Shown piece after piece: positions 23,416 to 32,382 of a stretch of 55,563 bases of DNA. The stretch comes from Eubacteriales bacterium (GTDB taxonomy: Bacteria; Bacillota; Clostridia; Christensenellales; MB2-83): NCBI GenBank assembly GCA_018385275.1, contig JAHAZM010000064.1, forward strand, positions 1 through 55,563, in the 5' to 3' direction. A program made the translations under genes and the position numbers. Positions within the stretch are counted from its first letter, which is position 1. The number at the start of each line of letters is the position of its first letter. The notes under the pieces are model-generated. The model searched no databases. It was not told where the DNA came from and was given only the letters and a program-made list of their open reading frames with translations.

Positions 23416-24810
23416 TCAGTCCTCTCCGGTTCGCGTATCCCCGGTTTCTTCCGGTTCCCGTCTTCCGAAAAACGCCCTCGCGAAAGCCTCGCTCCGCTCA
23501 TAGAGCGCCAGCAAAAGCCGCGCGGTCTCCGGACTCGGCTCCTTCTCATATTCCCGCATCAGGGTTCCCTGCGGGTAGCAAAGCTCGGTATAAACCGGGT
23601 TATAATTCTGCATCAGGAAATTGGCGTACTTCACCAGCCGGTATCCGCCGTAAATCTGATAATCCCTGCCTTCTAGGTTCTTTTCCACCGCCACGGTGCG
23701 ATGCGCCAGGATCGCTTTCCGGATACCGTCGGGCGAGCGGTTTTCGGCAAATACATAGGTGAAGGCCTGCGTGGGAAAACGCTCGTCGCGCTGATCGGTC
23801 AGATGACAGTCGCTGCTGCCGACAATGGGCGGATCGAACCCCTTGGCGCGTTCCTCAAAATACATCGCGACCTGCAGCCGATTCTCCGAGCCTCCGTTCA
23901 ACAGCTCCAGCACGTCGTATACGCCCGATTCCAACAGTTTGATCGTCAGATCCTCCGGCATGAAGTATACCTCAAACCAGATCCAATGCGGATGCACTAG
24001 GATCGACAAGCCGCCGAATTCCCGGATCTTGTCCGCCACCCAGATGCGGGACGCGTAATTGTGCGCGTCGATCGTCTCCGGCAGATCCAGCCCGCCGGCG
24101 ATCGCGTCGATCTCCCGATCGCAAGCTTCGCGATTCCGATAATAAAAATCGTTGACGCTCTTCGTCCCGCCGACGGCCACGGCGTGCAGGTATTCGGACG
24201 GCACGTGAACCTCTTCGCCGGGCAGCACGGTAAACACGTCCGGCAACCCCTTCCAAAGCCGGGCGACCTTTTCCGCAGAATGAAACCAATAGTGATTGGT
24301 CAGCGCCGAAAAATCAAACCCCGCCCTCCTCATGTTGGCCAGAACGCCGCAGGAGGACTCATGGCCGTCAGAATCCGAAGAATGCAGATGAAAATCGCCT
24401 TTATACGGGCGCAGACAATACAGATCCGACTCCAGCGCGTACAGATAAAGCACCGGATACCGTTGATCCTTCGGACGCGGCACTCGTCCGTGCGCCGGCG
24501 GCTGATAGTACGGGTTTGAGCAATACTGCTGCTCTTCCGGCAGAGTCAACTTGAGCGCGTATTGCTGCTCACGCTCAAAGGTCTCCGTGAACCGGAGCAC
24601 GCCGTTTTCGGCTCTGAGTTCCCGTCTTTTACCGTGCGCGCCGTTGAGTTTTCCGGTCGCGTCGGCAACGCCGTGGATATCCAGCAGGTAAACGGCGTCG
24701 TCCGAAAAATACACGTTGTCTCCGCGCGGAGAAATCGTGATTTCAGTCGGACGACCGACCTCGACGACAGAAGGCGTCAGTTTATAATTCGTCAGATGCA
24801 GTTCTTCCAT
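23416..24810 (-). CDS. PHP-domain phosphoesterase
   Basis: 464 residues from ATG 24810, which has GGGAGGG upstream; the longer frame to 24873 lacks a ribosome site. N-terminal beta domain of about 130 residues, then a PHP metal-hydrolase core: DFHLHSSDSDGHESS (HLH at 141-143), LTNHYWFH, LVHPHW and GSSDCHL, giving a full set of His/Asp ligands. PHP enzymes hydrolyse phosphoesters such as histidinol phosphate or nucleotide phosphates; this larger architecture with an N-terminal extension is not one I can assign to a substrate. Own promoter; the kinase gene follows on the same strand. Confidence 0.85.
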   Translation of the reverse strand: MEELHLTNYKLTPSVVEVGRPTEITISPRGDNVYFSDDAVYLLDIHGVADATGKLNGAHGKRRELRAENGVLRFTETFEREQQYALKLTLPEEQQYCSNPYYQPPAHGRVPRPKDQRYPVLYLYALESDLYCLRPYKGDFHLHSSDSDGHESSCGVLANMRRAGFDFSALTNHYWFHSAEKVARLWKGLPDVFTVLPGEEVHVPSEYLHAVAVGGTKSVNDFYYRNREACDREIDAIAGGLDLPETIDAHNYASRIWVADKIREFGGLSILVHPHWIWFEVYFMPEDLTIKLLESGVYDVLELLNGGSENRLQVAMYFEERAKGFDPPIVGSSDCHLTDQRDERFPTQAFTYVFAENRSPDGIRKAILAHRTVAVEKNLEGRDYQIYGGYRLVKYANFLMQNYNPVYTELCYPQGTLMREYEKEPSPETARLLLALYERSEAFARAFFGRREPEETGDTRTGED

Positions 24811-24863
24811 CCGAGTCCCTCCCGAAAACCGTTTTTGCCGGATCGCCGGCAGTCTGCGCAAAC

Positions 24864-24892
24864 AGTATATCATGTCCGCGGAAAAAACTCAA
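24864..24892 (-). promoter_or_regulatory. Promoter of the PHP gene
   Basis: Minus-strand TTGAGT (complement of 24887-24892), 17-base spacer, TATACT (complement of 24864-24869). Confidence 0.7.
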
Positions 24893-24930
24893 CCGTTCCC
24901 CGGTGTTTTCCCGCTTCCCGTACAATACCG

Positions 24931-24959
24931 TTGACAATCCGAGCCCTCTTTTTTATAAT
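24931..24959 (+). promoter_or_regulatory. Consensus promoter of the DUF1538 operon
   Basis: TTGACA at 24931-24936, 17-base spacer, TATAAT at 24954-24959. Confidence 0.88.
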
Positions 24960-24995
24960 ATAAACAGATAAATTCAATTATGCGGGAGTTCTCCC

Positions 24996-26528
24996 TTGAA
25001 CAATCTGAAAACCAACCTGATTACCAAACTGAAAGAAGCTCTTGCCTCGGTCCTGCCGATCAACCTGATCGTAATGGCCCTTTGTTTTTTTCTCGTTCCG
25101 GTCTCGTCCGGCATCCTGCTGACCTTCCTGATCGGCAGCGTCATGCTGATCGTGGGTATGATGTTTTTCACGCTCGGCGCGGAGATCTCCGTTTCTCCGA
25201 TGGGCGGACACGTCGGCGCGCACATGACAAAGACGCGGAAACTTCCCCTTATCATCGTGTTGTCGTTCATCCTCGGCTTCATCGTCACCGTCTCCGAGCC
25301 GGATCTGCAGGTGCTGGCCGGTCTGATCCCTTCGATTCCGAATACGGTCCTGATCGGCGCCGTCGCATTCGGTGTCGCCGTATTCCTGGTACTGGCGCTG
25401 CTCCGCATGTTTTTCCACATCCCTCTGATCCCTCTGCTGATCGGCTGTTACGCCCTCTCGCTCCTGCTGACGATCTTTGTGCCGAAAGATTTTCTCTGCG
25501 TCGCTTTCGATTCCGGCGGCGTCACCACCGGCCCTATGACCGTGCCTTTTATCATGGCGCTCGGCGTCGGTGTTTCCGCCATCCGCAACGATAAAGACGC
25601 CGCCAGCGACAGCTTTGGCCTCATCGCCCTCTGCTCGATCGGCCCGATCATCGCCGTCCTGATCTTAGGTATCGTCTATGGTAAAGTCGATTCGGCTTTC
25701 ACTCTGATCCAGCCGACCGACGTGACGGACTCGCGGCTTCTGTGGGAGCTGATCGTCAGCAATCTGCCCACGTATATTAAAGAAATCAGCATCTCTCTGC
25801 TGCCGATCCTGCTGTTTTTCACCGCTTATCAAATCTTTGTACTGCACATGCCGCTCAAAGAATTGGCGCGCATCCTTGTCGGACTGGTTTATACTCATAT
25901 CGGGCTCGTCCTGTTCCTGACCGGCGCCAATATCGGCTTTATGCCAGCCGGCATGCACCTGGGCAAACTCCTTGCCGGCATGGACGCCTCCTGGCTGCTG
26001 ATTCCGATCGGTATGGTCATGGGCTTCTTCATCGTCCGCGCCGAGCCCGCCGTTTACGTCCTGAACAAACAGGTCTCCGATATGACTGACGGCAACATTT
26101 CCGAAAAAGCAATGAGTTTCGCTCTGTCTATCGGCGTCGCCTTGTCCATCGGACTGGCGATGCTCCGCGTGCTCACGGGGATCTCCATCCTGTATTTCCT
26201 GATCCCCGGCTATTTGATCGCCCTCGGTATTTCCTTTTTCGTGCCGAAAATGTATACCGCCATCGCTTTCGACTCGGGCGGCGTAGCTTCCGGCCCCATG
26301 ACAGCGGCATTCCTCGTGCCCTTTGCGCAGGGTGCCTGCCAAGCCGTCGGCGGAAATATCGTCACCGACGCGTTCGGCATCGTCGCTATGGTGGCCATGA
26401 CGCCGCTGATCACGATCCAGATCATGGGACTGGCGGCACAGTGGAGGAAACGCGCCGATCAAAAGAAACTGGCCGAGATCCTGCGCGAGTTTGAGAGTCT
26501 CGAAGATGAAGCCATTATTCCGCTTTAA
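24996..26528 (+). CDS. Membrane protein with two DUF1538 domains
   Basis: 510 residues starting at TTG 24996, which has GGGAG 7 bases upstream; no ATG is suitably placed. About twelve hydrophobic helices in two repeats: AFDSGGVTTGPMT at about 170 and AFDSGGVASGPMT at about 424 are near copies, as are GAEISVSPMG (61) and GANIGFMPAG (310). This is the full tandem DUF1538 form. From memory, split DUF1538 pairs (UmpA/UmpB in Dietzia) have been reported as Na+(K+)/H+ antiporters, so cation or proton exchange is plausible. The P-II-like gene 11 bases downstream is likely its cytoplasmic regulator. Confidence 0.9.
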   Translation: MNNLKTNLITKLKEALASVLPINLIVMALCFFLVPVSSGILLTFLIGSVMLIVGMMFFTLGAEISVSPMGGHVGAHMTKTRKLPLIIVLSFILGFIVTVSEPDLQVLAGLIPSIPNTVLIGAVAFGVAVFLVLALLRMFFHIPLIPLLIGCYALSLLLTIFVPKDFLCVAFDSGGVTTGPMTVPFIMALGVGVSAIRNDKDAASDSFGLIALCSIGPIIAVLILGIVYGKVDSAFTLIQPTDVTDSRLLWELIVSNLPTYIKEISISLLPILLFFTAYQIFVLHMPLKELARILVGLVYTHIGLVLFLTGANIGFMPAGMHLGKLLAGMDASWLLIPIGMVMGFFIVRAEPAVYVLNKQVSDMTDGNISEKAMSFALSIGVALSIGLAMLRVLTGISILYFLIPGYLIALGISFFVPKMYTAIAFDSGGVASGPMTAAFLVPFAQGACQAVGGNIVTDAFGIVAMVAMTPLITIQIMGLAAQWRKRADQKKLAEILREFESLEDEAIIPL

Positions 26529-26539
26529 CGGGAGGGTCT

Positions 26540-27235
26540 ATGAGCGAACTGTCCTGGATGGTCACCATCACCAATAAAGTCAACGCCGATAAATTCCGCG
26601 CGCTGTACGAAAAGCACGGCGCCAGCGCCATGCTGGTCACTTACGGGAGAGGCACCGCCACTTCCCGGGTGCTGGATGCTTTCGGCCTTGAGCAATCGGA
26701 AAAAGCGATTCTTTCCACCACCGTCGTCAACGACGTGTTTCCTTCGATCCGGCGGGAGCTGGAGCGCCGCTTCCTGATCGATGTGCCCGGTACGGGAATC
26801 GTGTTTCTGATACCGATGAGCGCAGTCGGTGGAAAGCCGCTGCTCAAGATGATGCTGGGAGAGCAAGAGTTTATCAAAAGGGAGGAAACCGAATTGAAAA
26901 ACACGGAGCAGGAGCTCATCGTCGTGATCGCCGTTCAGGGGTACGCCGACCAGATCATGGACGCGGCCCGCAGCGCGAAAGCCCGCGGCGGCACAGTGAT
27001 CCACGTCAAGGGCACCGGTTCGAGAGGCGCGCAGAAATTCTTCGGCGTTTCTCTGGCCTCCGAACGCGAAATGATTTATATCGTCGTCCCGAGCGGCAAC
27101 CGCGACGCCGTGATGCGTGCGATCATGGATCAGGCAGGTCTTCACACGGAAGCTCAGGCCGTCTGCTTCGCGCTGCCCGTTACCGCCACGGCCGGCATGC
27201 GTCTGGCCGTTCCCGACGACGAAGAAGCGCTCTGA
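26540..27235 (+). CDS. Tandem P-II-like regulatory protein
   Basis: 231 residues, about twice a P-II. Two ferredoxin-like halves: 1 to about 115 (SWMVTITNKVNADKFRALYE ... GTGIVFLIPMSAVGG) and about 120-231 (ELIVVIAVQGYADQIMDAAR ... VSLASEREMIYIVVPSGN). The second half follows the P-II pattern, with RGGTVIHVKGTGSRG in the T-loop region and YIVVP as in GlnK. P-II proteins bind ATP/ADP and small effectors and plug or release transporters; with an upstream DUF1538 membrane gene the pair recalls AmtB-GlnK. GGGAGGG ribosome site. Confidence 0.85.
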   Translation: MSELSWMVTITNKVNADKFRALYEKHGASAMLVTYGRGTATSRVLDAFGLEQSEKAILSTTVVNDVFPSIRRELERRFLIDVPGTGIVFLIPMSAVGGKPLLKMMLGEQEFIKREETELKNTEQELIVVIAVQGYADQIMDAARSAKARGGTVIHVKGTGSRGAQKFFGVSLASEREMIYIVVPSGNRDAVMRAIMDQAGLHTEAQAVCFALPVTATAGMRLAVPDDEEAL

Positions 27236-27291
27236 TCCGCCGCCGTTTTTCCGTCGTAACCCCCTATTCCGCTGAATAAAAGGATTTATCT

Positions 27292-27882
27292 ATGAACGAA
27301 CGTCTGTCTCAGCAGCTCGCCTTTATCCTCGAGCTGGACAAAGAAAAAAACGTCTTCCGGCAAACTCATCTTTCCGGCCACGGCCGCGCCGAAAACGACG
27401 CCGAGCACGCCTGGCACATGGCCGTCATGGCCTATCTGCTGCGCGAATACGCCAACGAGCCGATAGATGTCGGCCGCGCGATGCTGCTGTGCCTGATCCA
27501 TGACGTCGTCGAGATCGACGCGGGCGACACCTATGCCTATGACGCCGAGGGTAAAAAAACGCAGCACGAGCGCGAAGAAGCCGCCAAAGAACGCCTCTTC
27601 GGCATGCTGCCGCCGGATCAGGGCCGCGAACTGGCCGCGCTTTTCGAAGAATTCGAGCGCAGCGAAACCCCCGAAGCGCGTTTTGCCCGCGCCATGGATA
27701 ACCTCCAGCCCCTTCTCCTTAATAACAGCAACGACGGCAGCGACTGGGTCGAACACGGCGTGACAGCCGCGCAGGTCTACGCGCGCCAGCGTCCCACGCA
27801 GGCCGGCGCCGAACAGTTGTACCGCGAGGTCACGGACGTGATCCTGCGCACCCATGTTGAGAAAGGACATCTGAAATCATGA
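27292..27882 (+). CDS. HD-domain hydrolase (YfbR/HDDC2-like)
   Basis: 196 residues. HD motifs: AEHAWHMAVMAYLL (first His), LIHDVVEIDAGD (the HD pair and the downstream Glu and Asp) and a late Asp in ARAMDNLQP. This order matches YfbR/HDDC2-type 5'-deoxynucleotidases, which trim dNMPs, although related HD enzymes have other nucleotide substrates. AAAGGA-type ribosome site. The stop overlaps the start of the acetyltransferase by 4 bases. Confidence 0.87.
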   Translation: MNERLSQQLAFILELDKEKNVFRQTHLSGHGRAENDAEHAWHMAVMAYLLREYANEPIDVGRAMLLCLIHDVVEIDAGDTYAYDAEGKKTQHEREEAAKERLFGMLPPDQGRELAALFEEFERSETPEARFARAMDNLQPLLLNNSNDGSDWVEHGVTAAQVYARQRPTQAGAEQLYREVTDVILRTHVEKGHLKS

Positions 27883-28355
27883 GCGTTTCCGTCAGATCCG
27901 CCGTCGAAGCGGACATTCCCCGGATCATGGACCTGCTCTCTCAGGTGCTTGAGATCCATGCCGCCATCCGCCCGGACGTTTTCCGCCCCGGCACGACCAA
28001 ATATTCTCCCGCAGAACTGCGCCGCATCCTCGCTGACGACCGGACCCCCGTTTTCGCGGCGGTGGATGAAACCGGCCGGTTGATCGGCTATGCCTTCTGC
28101 GTCCTGAAAGAGTCCTCCTCCGCCGTCATGCGGCCGTCCCGCCTTCTTTATATCGACGATCTTTGCGTGGACGCGCAGGTCCGCGGCCGCCATATCGGAA
28201 AGCTCCTCTTCGACCACGCGGTCGGTTATGCCCGCTCTCTCGGCTGTCAGACCGTCACCCTTAACGTCTGGTCGGGCAACGACAACGCGCAGGCTTTTTA
28301 TCTCAAAATGGGGATGCGTCCCCGCTCCGTGACGATGGAATATCCGCTCGACTGA
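27879..28355 (+). CDS. GNAT-family N-acetyltransferase
   Basis: 158 residues. Acetyl-CoA motif A is seen as IDDLCVDAQVRGRHIGKLLF (R/QxxGxG variant RGRHIG), with motif B around NVWSGNDNAQAFYLKMGM. Typical small GNAT enzyme moving acetyl to an amine; acceptor not predictable. Translationally coupled to the HD gene; a bidirectional terminator follows. Confidence 0.9.
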   Translation: MSVSVRSAVEADIPRIMDLLSQVLEIHAAIRPDVFRPGTTKYSPAELRRILADDRTPVFAAVDETGRLIGYAFCVLKESSSAVMRPSRLLYIDDLCVDAQVRGRHIGKLLFDHAVGYARSLGCQTVTLNVWSGNDNAQAFYLKMGMRPRSVTMEYPLD

Positions 28356-28365
28356 TTCCGACAAA

Positions 28366-28400
28366 CAAAAACCCGGTCATCGACCGGGTCTTTATTTTTA
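28366..28400. terminator. Bidirectional terminator between GNAT and ynbB-like genes
   Basis: ACCCGGTC-ATC-GACCGGGT with an A-run left and a TTTATTTTTA tail right; it serves both converging operons. Confidence 0.9.
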
Positions 28401-29612
28401 TTCTTTTTTGAGGATTTTTTCCGCCGCTTCCGTGATCGCCAGCACGCAATGCTCAAAGGTCAGCCCGCCCTGCCAGTACAGGATATACGGCGGCCGGATC
28501 GGCCCGTCGGCGCTCAGTTCGATCGACGCGCCCTGCACGAAACCGCCCGCCGCCATGATGACCCGATCTGCGTAACCGGGCATTTCCCACGCTTCCGGCA
28601 CGACGAAGGAATCCACCGGTGAAACGCTCTGCACCGCGCGGCAGAACGCTTCCATCGCTTCCTCGCTGCCGAGGCGAATGGCCTGAATAATATCGCTGCG
28701 CGCTTCGTCGTACGCCGGCAGCACTTCATACCCGGCTTTTCCGAAGACGCGCGCGCACAGCACGGCGCCTTTCACCGCCTGCGCCACCACGTGCGGCGCC
28801 AGAAACAGTCCTTGATAGAATTCCCGGTATCCGCCGGCATAGGAGCCCTCCTCGCGGCCAAGCCCCGGGCAAGTCAGGCTGTAAGCGATCTTCTCGATAC
28901 ACGCCCGCGTGCCGGCGATATAACCGCCGGTCGGAGCGATCCCGCCGCCGATATTCTTGATGAGCGAACCTACGATCACGTCGGCGCCGACGGCTGTCGG
29001 TTCCGTTTCCTCGGTAAACTCTCCGTAACAGTTGTCCACCATCACCACGACGTCCGGCTTGACCGAACGTACCAGCCGGATGATCCGGCCCAGCTCCGCG
29101 ACGCTCAGCGCGCGCCTCCAGCCGTAACCGCTGCTTCTCTGCAGCGCCACCACGTCCGTTTCAGCAAGGATTTCTCTCTGATGCGACGTCAATTCCCGAG
29201 CGCCGATGAGATCGATCTCTTCATAGGCCACGCCGCACTGTTTCAAAGAACCCCACGCTTCTTCTTTCCCGATAACGGGAGCGAGCGTATCGTAAGGCGC
29301 CCCCGTGACCTCCGTCAAGCGCATCCCGCTTTTCAGCAGGCCGAAAAGCGCGATCGACAGCGCGTGCGTGCCTGATACGATCTGCGGCCGCACCAGCGCG
29401 TCCTCCGCTCCGAGCACGTCGGCAAAAAGCCGATCCAGCGTATCGCGGCCGACATCCGGATTTCCGTATCCGTTCGTTCCGCTGAAATGCCTCGGTTCGA
29501 TCCGATTGGCGCGAAACGCATCCAGCACTTTTTTCTGATTACGCAGCGCGATGCCGTCGATCCGGGCAAACTGCTCCCGGCAGTCGCTGATGCATTCTTC
29601 CGTATAGTTCAT
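28398..29612 (-). CDS. Methionine gamma-lyase-family PLP protein (YnbB / aluminium-resistance family)
   Basis: 404 residues, full length. Fold-type I PLP enzyme: substrate and cofactor loop RNQKKVLDAF, SGTHALSIALFG, DNCYGEF (Asp that binds the PLP nitrogen) and GSLIKNIGGGIAPTGGY with the Schiff-base Lys. These match Bacillus YnbB, whose gene also lies beside miaA, usually with hfq between; hfq is absent here. The activity of this family is poorly defined: C-S lyase chemistry is likely from the fold. Overlaps miaA by 4 bases; last gene of the long leftward operon. Confidence 0.88.
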   Translation of the reverse strand: MNYTEECISDCREQFARIDGIALRNQKKVLDAFRANRIEPRHFSGTNGYGNPDVGRDTLDRLFADVLGAEDALVRPQIVSGTHALSIALFGLLKSGMRLTEVTGAPYDTLAPVIGKEEAWGSLKQCGVAYEEIDLIGARELTSHQREILAETDVVALQRSSGYGWRRALSVAELGRIIRLVRSVKPDVVVMVDNCYGEFTEETEPTAVGADVIVGSLIKNIGGGIAPTGGYIAGTRACIEKIAYSLTCPGLGREEGSYAGGYREFYQGLFLAPHVVAQAVKGAVLCARVFGKAGYEVLPAYDEARSDIIQAIRLGSEEAMEAFCRAVQSVSPVDSFVVPEAWEMPGYADRVIMAAGGFVQGASIELSADGPIRPPYILYWQGGLTFEHCVLAITEAAEKILKKE

Positions 29613-30523
29613 TTTCTGTTCCGTATCCTTTCAACGGCGGCCTCCACGGCCGCGTCCATTCCTCCCGACAAATCCGTCGGAATAAAAAAATCGTATCGTT
29701 TGAACCAGGTCTCTTGGCGTTTGACGTAGCGCCGCGTCGCGCGTTTCACCGCCTCGACCGCCTCGGCTTCCGTACACTCGCCCGCCAGATACGCGGCGAT
29801 TTCCTTGTAGCCGATCGCCTGCATGGACTGACAGCTCCGCTCAACGCCGGCAGCCAGCAGCCTTCTCACTTCGTCGACAAGGCCGCGCGCCATCATTTCG
29901 TCGACGCGACGATCCACCCGCTCATACAGTTCCGCGCGCGGACGTGTCAGCAGAAAAGCGTCCGTTTCCATCTGCAAGCGCATCGCGTCGGCGTTTTCGC
30001 TCTTCGTTCGTCCCGTCAGTTCGTAGATCTCCAAAGCCCGGATAATGCGCCTCCGGTCCGTTGCGGCGATACGAGCCGCGGCCGCCGCGTCGAGCGCGCA
30101 CAGCCGCGCGTAAAGCGTCCCCACGCCCTCGGTATCGCACTCGTTTTCCAACCGGCGGCGGACCCTCTCGTCGCCCGCGCTGTCGGAAAAGCTCATCCCG
30201 AAAAGCAGACTGTTGATATACAATCCCGTTCCGCCCACGACGACGGGCAGCTTGCCGCGCGCGGCGATCTCGTTTGCGCAGCGGGTCGCGTCGCGTCCGT
30301 AAAGCGCCGCGCTGTACGTTTCGGTCGGCTCCGCAATATCGATCATGTGCTGTCGGATGCCGCGCGTTTCCGTCCCATCCGCCTTGGCCGTCCCGATATC
30401 CATGCCTCGATAAATCTGCATGGAATCAGCAGAAACGATCTCTCCGCCGAGTCTTTCGCAGAGCCTCACGGCAAACTCCGTTTTTCCGCAGCCGGTCGGC
30501 CCGGCTACCGTTACGATATACAT
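29609..30523 (-). CDS. miaA: tRNA dimethylallyltransferase MiaA
   Basis: 304 residues. Adds the isopentenyl group to A37 of tRNAs reading UNN codons. P-loop GPTGCGKTEFAVRL (about 8-21), DSMQIYRGMDIGTAK, VVVGGTGLYINSLLFG and RRIIRALEIYELTG are standard MiaA motifs. It supplies the substrate for MiaB, encoded in the same operon. Its first base coincides with the last base of the mutL stop codon. Confidence 0.95.
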   Translation of the reverse strand: MYIVTVAGPTGCGKTEFAVRLCERLGGEIVSADSMQIYRGMDIGTAKADGTETRGIRQHMIDIAEPTETYSAALYGRDATRCANEIAARGKLPVVVGGTGLYINSLLFGMSFSDSAGDERVRRRLENECDTEGVGTLYARLCALDAAAAARIAATDRRRIIRALEIYELTGRTKSENADAMRLQMETDAFLLTRPRAELYERVDRRVDEMMARGLVDEVRRLLAAGVERSCQSMQAIGYKEIAAYLAGECTEAEAVEAVKRATRRYVKRQETWFKRYDFFIPTDLSGGMDAAVEAAVERIRNRK

Positions 30524-32382
30524 CAGTTGATCCTTCTGAACTGCTTTTCCAGTTCACTGCGCGTCATCGCTACCAGGATCGGCCGTCCGTGCGGGCAGGA
30601 AAGCGGGATCTTCTCCGCGTCGATAAAGCCCAGCAGCGCGCGGATATCCGCGTCGGAAAGCTTGTCTCCGCCCTTTACGGCGCGCTTGCAGGCCATCTGC
30701 ATAAGCCGCGCGCGGCGCAGATCGAGATCCTTGACGTAGGTGACGCGGTCGGCGTTGGACAGAAATTCGCTGAAAAACTCCCGCACCGCCGGCTCTCCGA
30801 AAATAACGGGCACGGCGTTGACTTTATACTCGCGCGCGCCGAACGGCTCAAGTTCAAATCCCATCTCCCGAAGCAGCTCCGCATTGGCGTCCAGCAGTTG
30901 AAACTCCGCGCTGGAGACCTTGAAAATCATCGGGACCAGCAGCCGCTGGGAGACGACGTTATCATGCTTGCAGCGCAGAAAATGCTCGTACAGCAGCCGT
31001 TCGTGCGCCGCGTGCTGATCGATGAAATAAACGTTGTCCTCTTTCTGGATGATGATATAGGTGTCGAACAGAACGCCCACGATCCGGTACGATCCGCCGA
31101 ACGCCTCTTCTTTTTCGGTAAACGGCCGGATCGGTTCCGGTTTTTCTTCTTTTTTCTCCGACACGTTCTTTTCCGGCGTGTAAACAAAGCGCGGCGGCGC
31201 GCTTCGCCCGGCGGACGGGTTCTCGTTTTCGCGCATGCTCCCGCCATTCCCGGGCGTCTCGTCGGTTTCGACCGTGAGACTTCTGAGCGCCTCCAGCGCC
31301 GGATTGCTCTCCTGTGACGGAGCGATCGTCTCCGTGACCGTCACGCTCGGCCGTTCCTTCTCTTCCTCGGCAAAAACCGACACGGGCGTTTCGATCCTCC
31401 GCAGCGATTCGGCCACCAGCCGGTAGACCGTTTCATTGACGCCTTCCTCGTCGGAAAACTTGACCAGCATCTTATTGGGATGAACGTTGACGTCTACCTT
31501 GACCGGATCGACCTCGACGTCCAGCACGTAGAGCGGAAAATGCCCGATCGTAAAATGCGTATCCGCCGCTTTTTCCACCGCGGCCGTGATCTGCGGATTG
31601 CGCACGTAGCGTCCGTTGATAAACAAGCTCTGTCTGGAGCGATTGCTCGCTGCCACGGCCTGATTGCCGACGTACCCTGTCACACGCAGTCCGTCGGCGC
31701 TTCCCTCGACCGGCGTCAGGTTCCGGCGGACCTCCCGGCCGTACACGACCTCGATCGCGTCGATGAGCACGCCCGTACCGTAGGAATAGAAAACGCTCTG
31801 TCCGTTCACGCTGTACCGGAACGAGATCCCCGGGTTCCCGAGGATATATCGCTCCATCAGGTCCGTGATATGCGCGGTCTCCACCGCGTTTTTCTTGAGG
31901 AATTTCCGTCGCGCGGGCGTGTTGAAAAACAGATCGCTCACCCGGATCGTCGTGCCCTGTGTCGCGGCGTAAGGCTTGATTTCACGCATGAGCCCTCCCT
32001 CGTTCACGGCGCGGAAACCCATTTCGCCTTCGGCGGCGCGGCTGATCAGCTCGACGCGCGAGACCGCCGCGATACTGCTGAGAGCTTCTCCGCGAAATCC
32101 CATCGTGACGATGCCCACCAGATCCTTTTCATCGCGGATCTTGCTGGTCGTATGCCGTTCAAAAGCCACCGCCGCGTCGTCGGCCTCAATGCCGCAGCCG
32201 TTGTCGCTGACGCGGATCAGCGTCGACCCGCCGTCCCGGATCTCCACGGAGATCAGATCGGCGCCGGCGTCAATGCTGTTTTCGATCAGTTCCTTGACCA
32301 CCGAAGCGGGCCGCTCGACGACCTCGCCGGCCGCGATCTTGTTGGAAACCGACGGATCCAGCCTGTTGATCCTCTTGTTCAT
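30523..32382 (-). CDS. mutL: DNA mismatch repair protein MutL with endonuclease motif
   Basis: 619 residues from ATG 32382, which has AAGGAG 7 bases upstream and overlaps the mutS stop (ATGA). GHKL ATPase at the N terminus: ELIENSIDAGAD, DNGCGIE, TMGFRGEALSSI. The linker is long, Glu/Pro-rich (about 335-415). The C terminus carries DQHAAHERLLYE, fitting the DQHA-x2-E-x4-E metal-binding nicking motif, and CPHGRP, so it is an endonuclease-type MutL as expected in an organism without MutH. Confidence 0.95.
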   Translation of the reverse strand: MNKRINRLDPSVSNKIAAGEVVERPASVVKELIENSIDAGADLISVEIRDGGSTLIRVSDNGCGIEADDAAVAFERHTTSKIRDEKDLVGIVTMGFRGEALSSIAAVSRVELISRAAEGEMGFRAVNEGGLMREIKPYAATQGTTIRVSDLFFNTPARRKFLKKNAVETAHITDLMERYILGNPGISFRYSVNGQSVFYSYGTGVLIDAIEVVYGREVRRNLTPVEGSADGLRVTGYVGNQAVAASNRSRQSLFINGRYVRNPQITAAVEKAADTHFTIGHFPLYVLDVEVDPVKVDVNVHPNKMLVKFSDEEGVNETVYRLVAESLRRIETPVSVFAEEEKERPSVTVTETIAPSQESNPALEALRSLTVETDETPGNGGSMRENENPSAGRSAPPRFVYTPEKNVSEKKEEKPEPIRPFTEKEEAFGGSYRIVGVLFDTYIIIQKEDNVYFIDQHAAHERLLYEHFLRCKHDNVVSQRLLVPMIFKVSSAEFQLLDANAELLREMGFELEPFGAREYKVNAVPVIFGEPAVREFFSEFLSNADRVTYVKDLDLRRARLMQMACKRAVKGGDKLSDADIRALLGFIDAEKIPLSCPHGRPILVAMTRSELEKQFRRIN

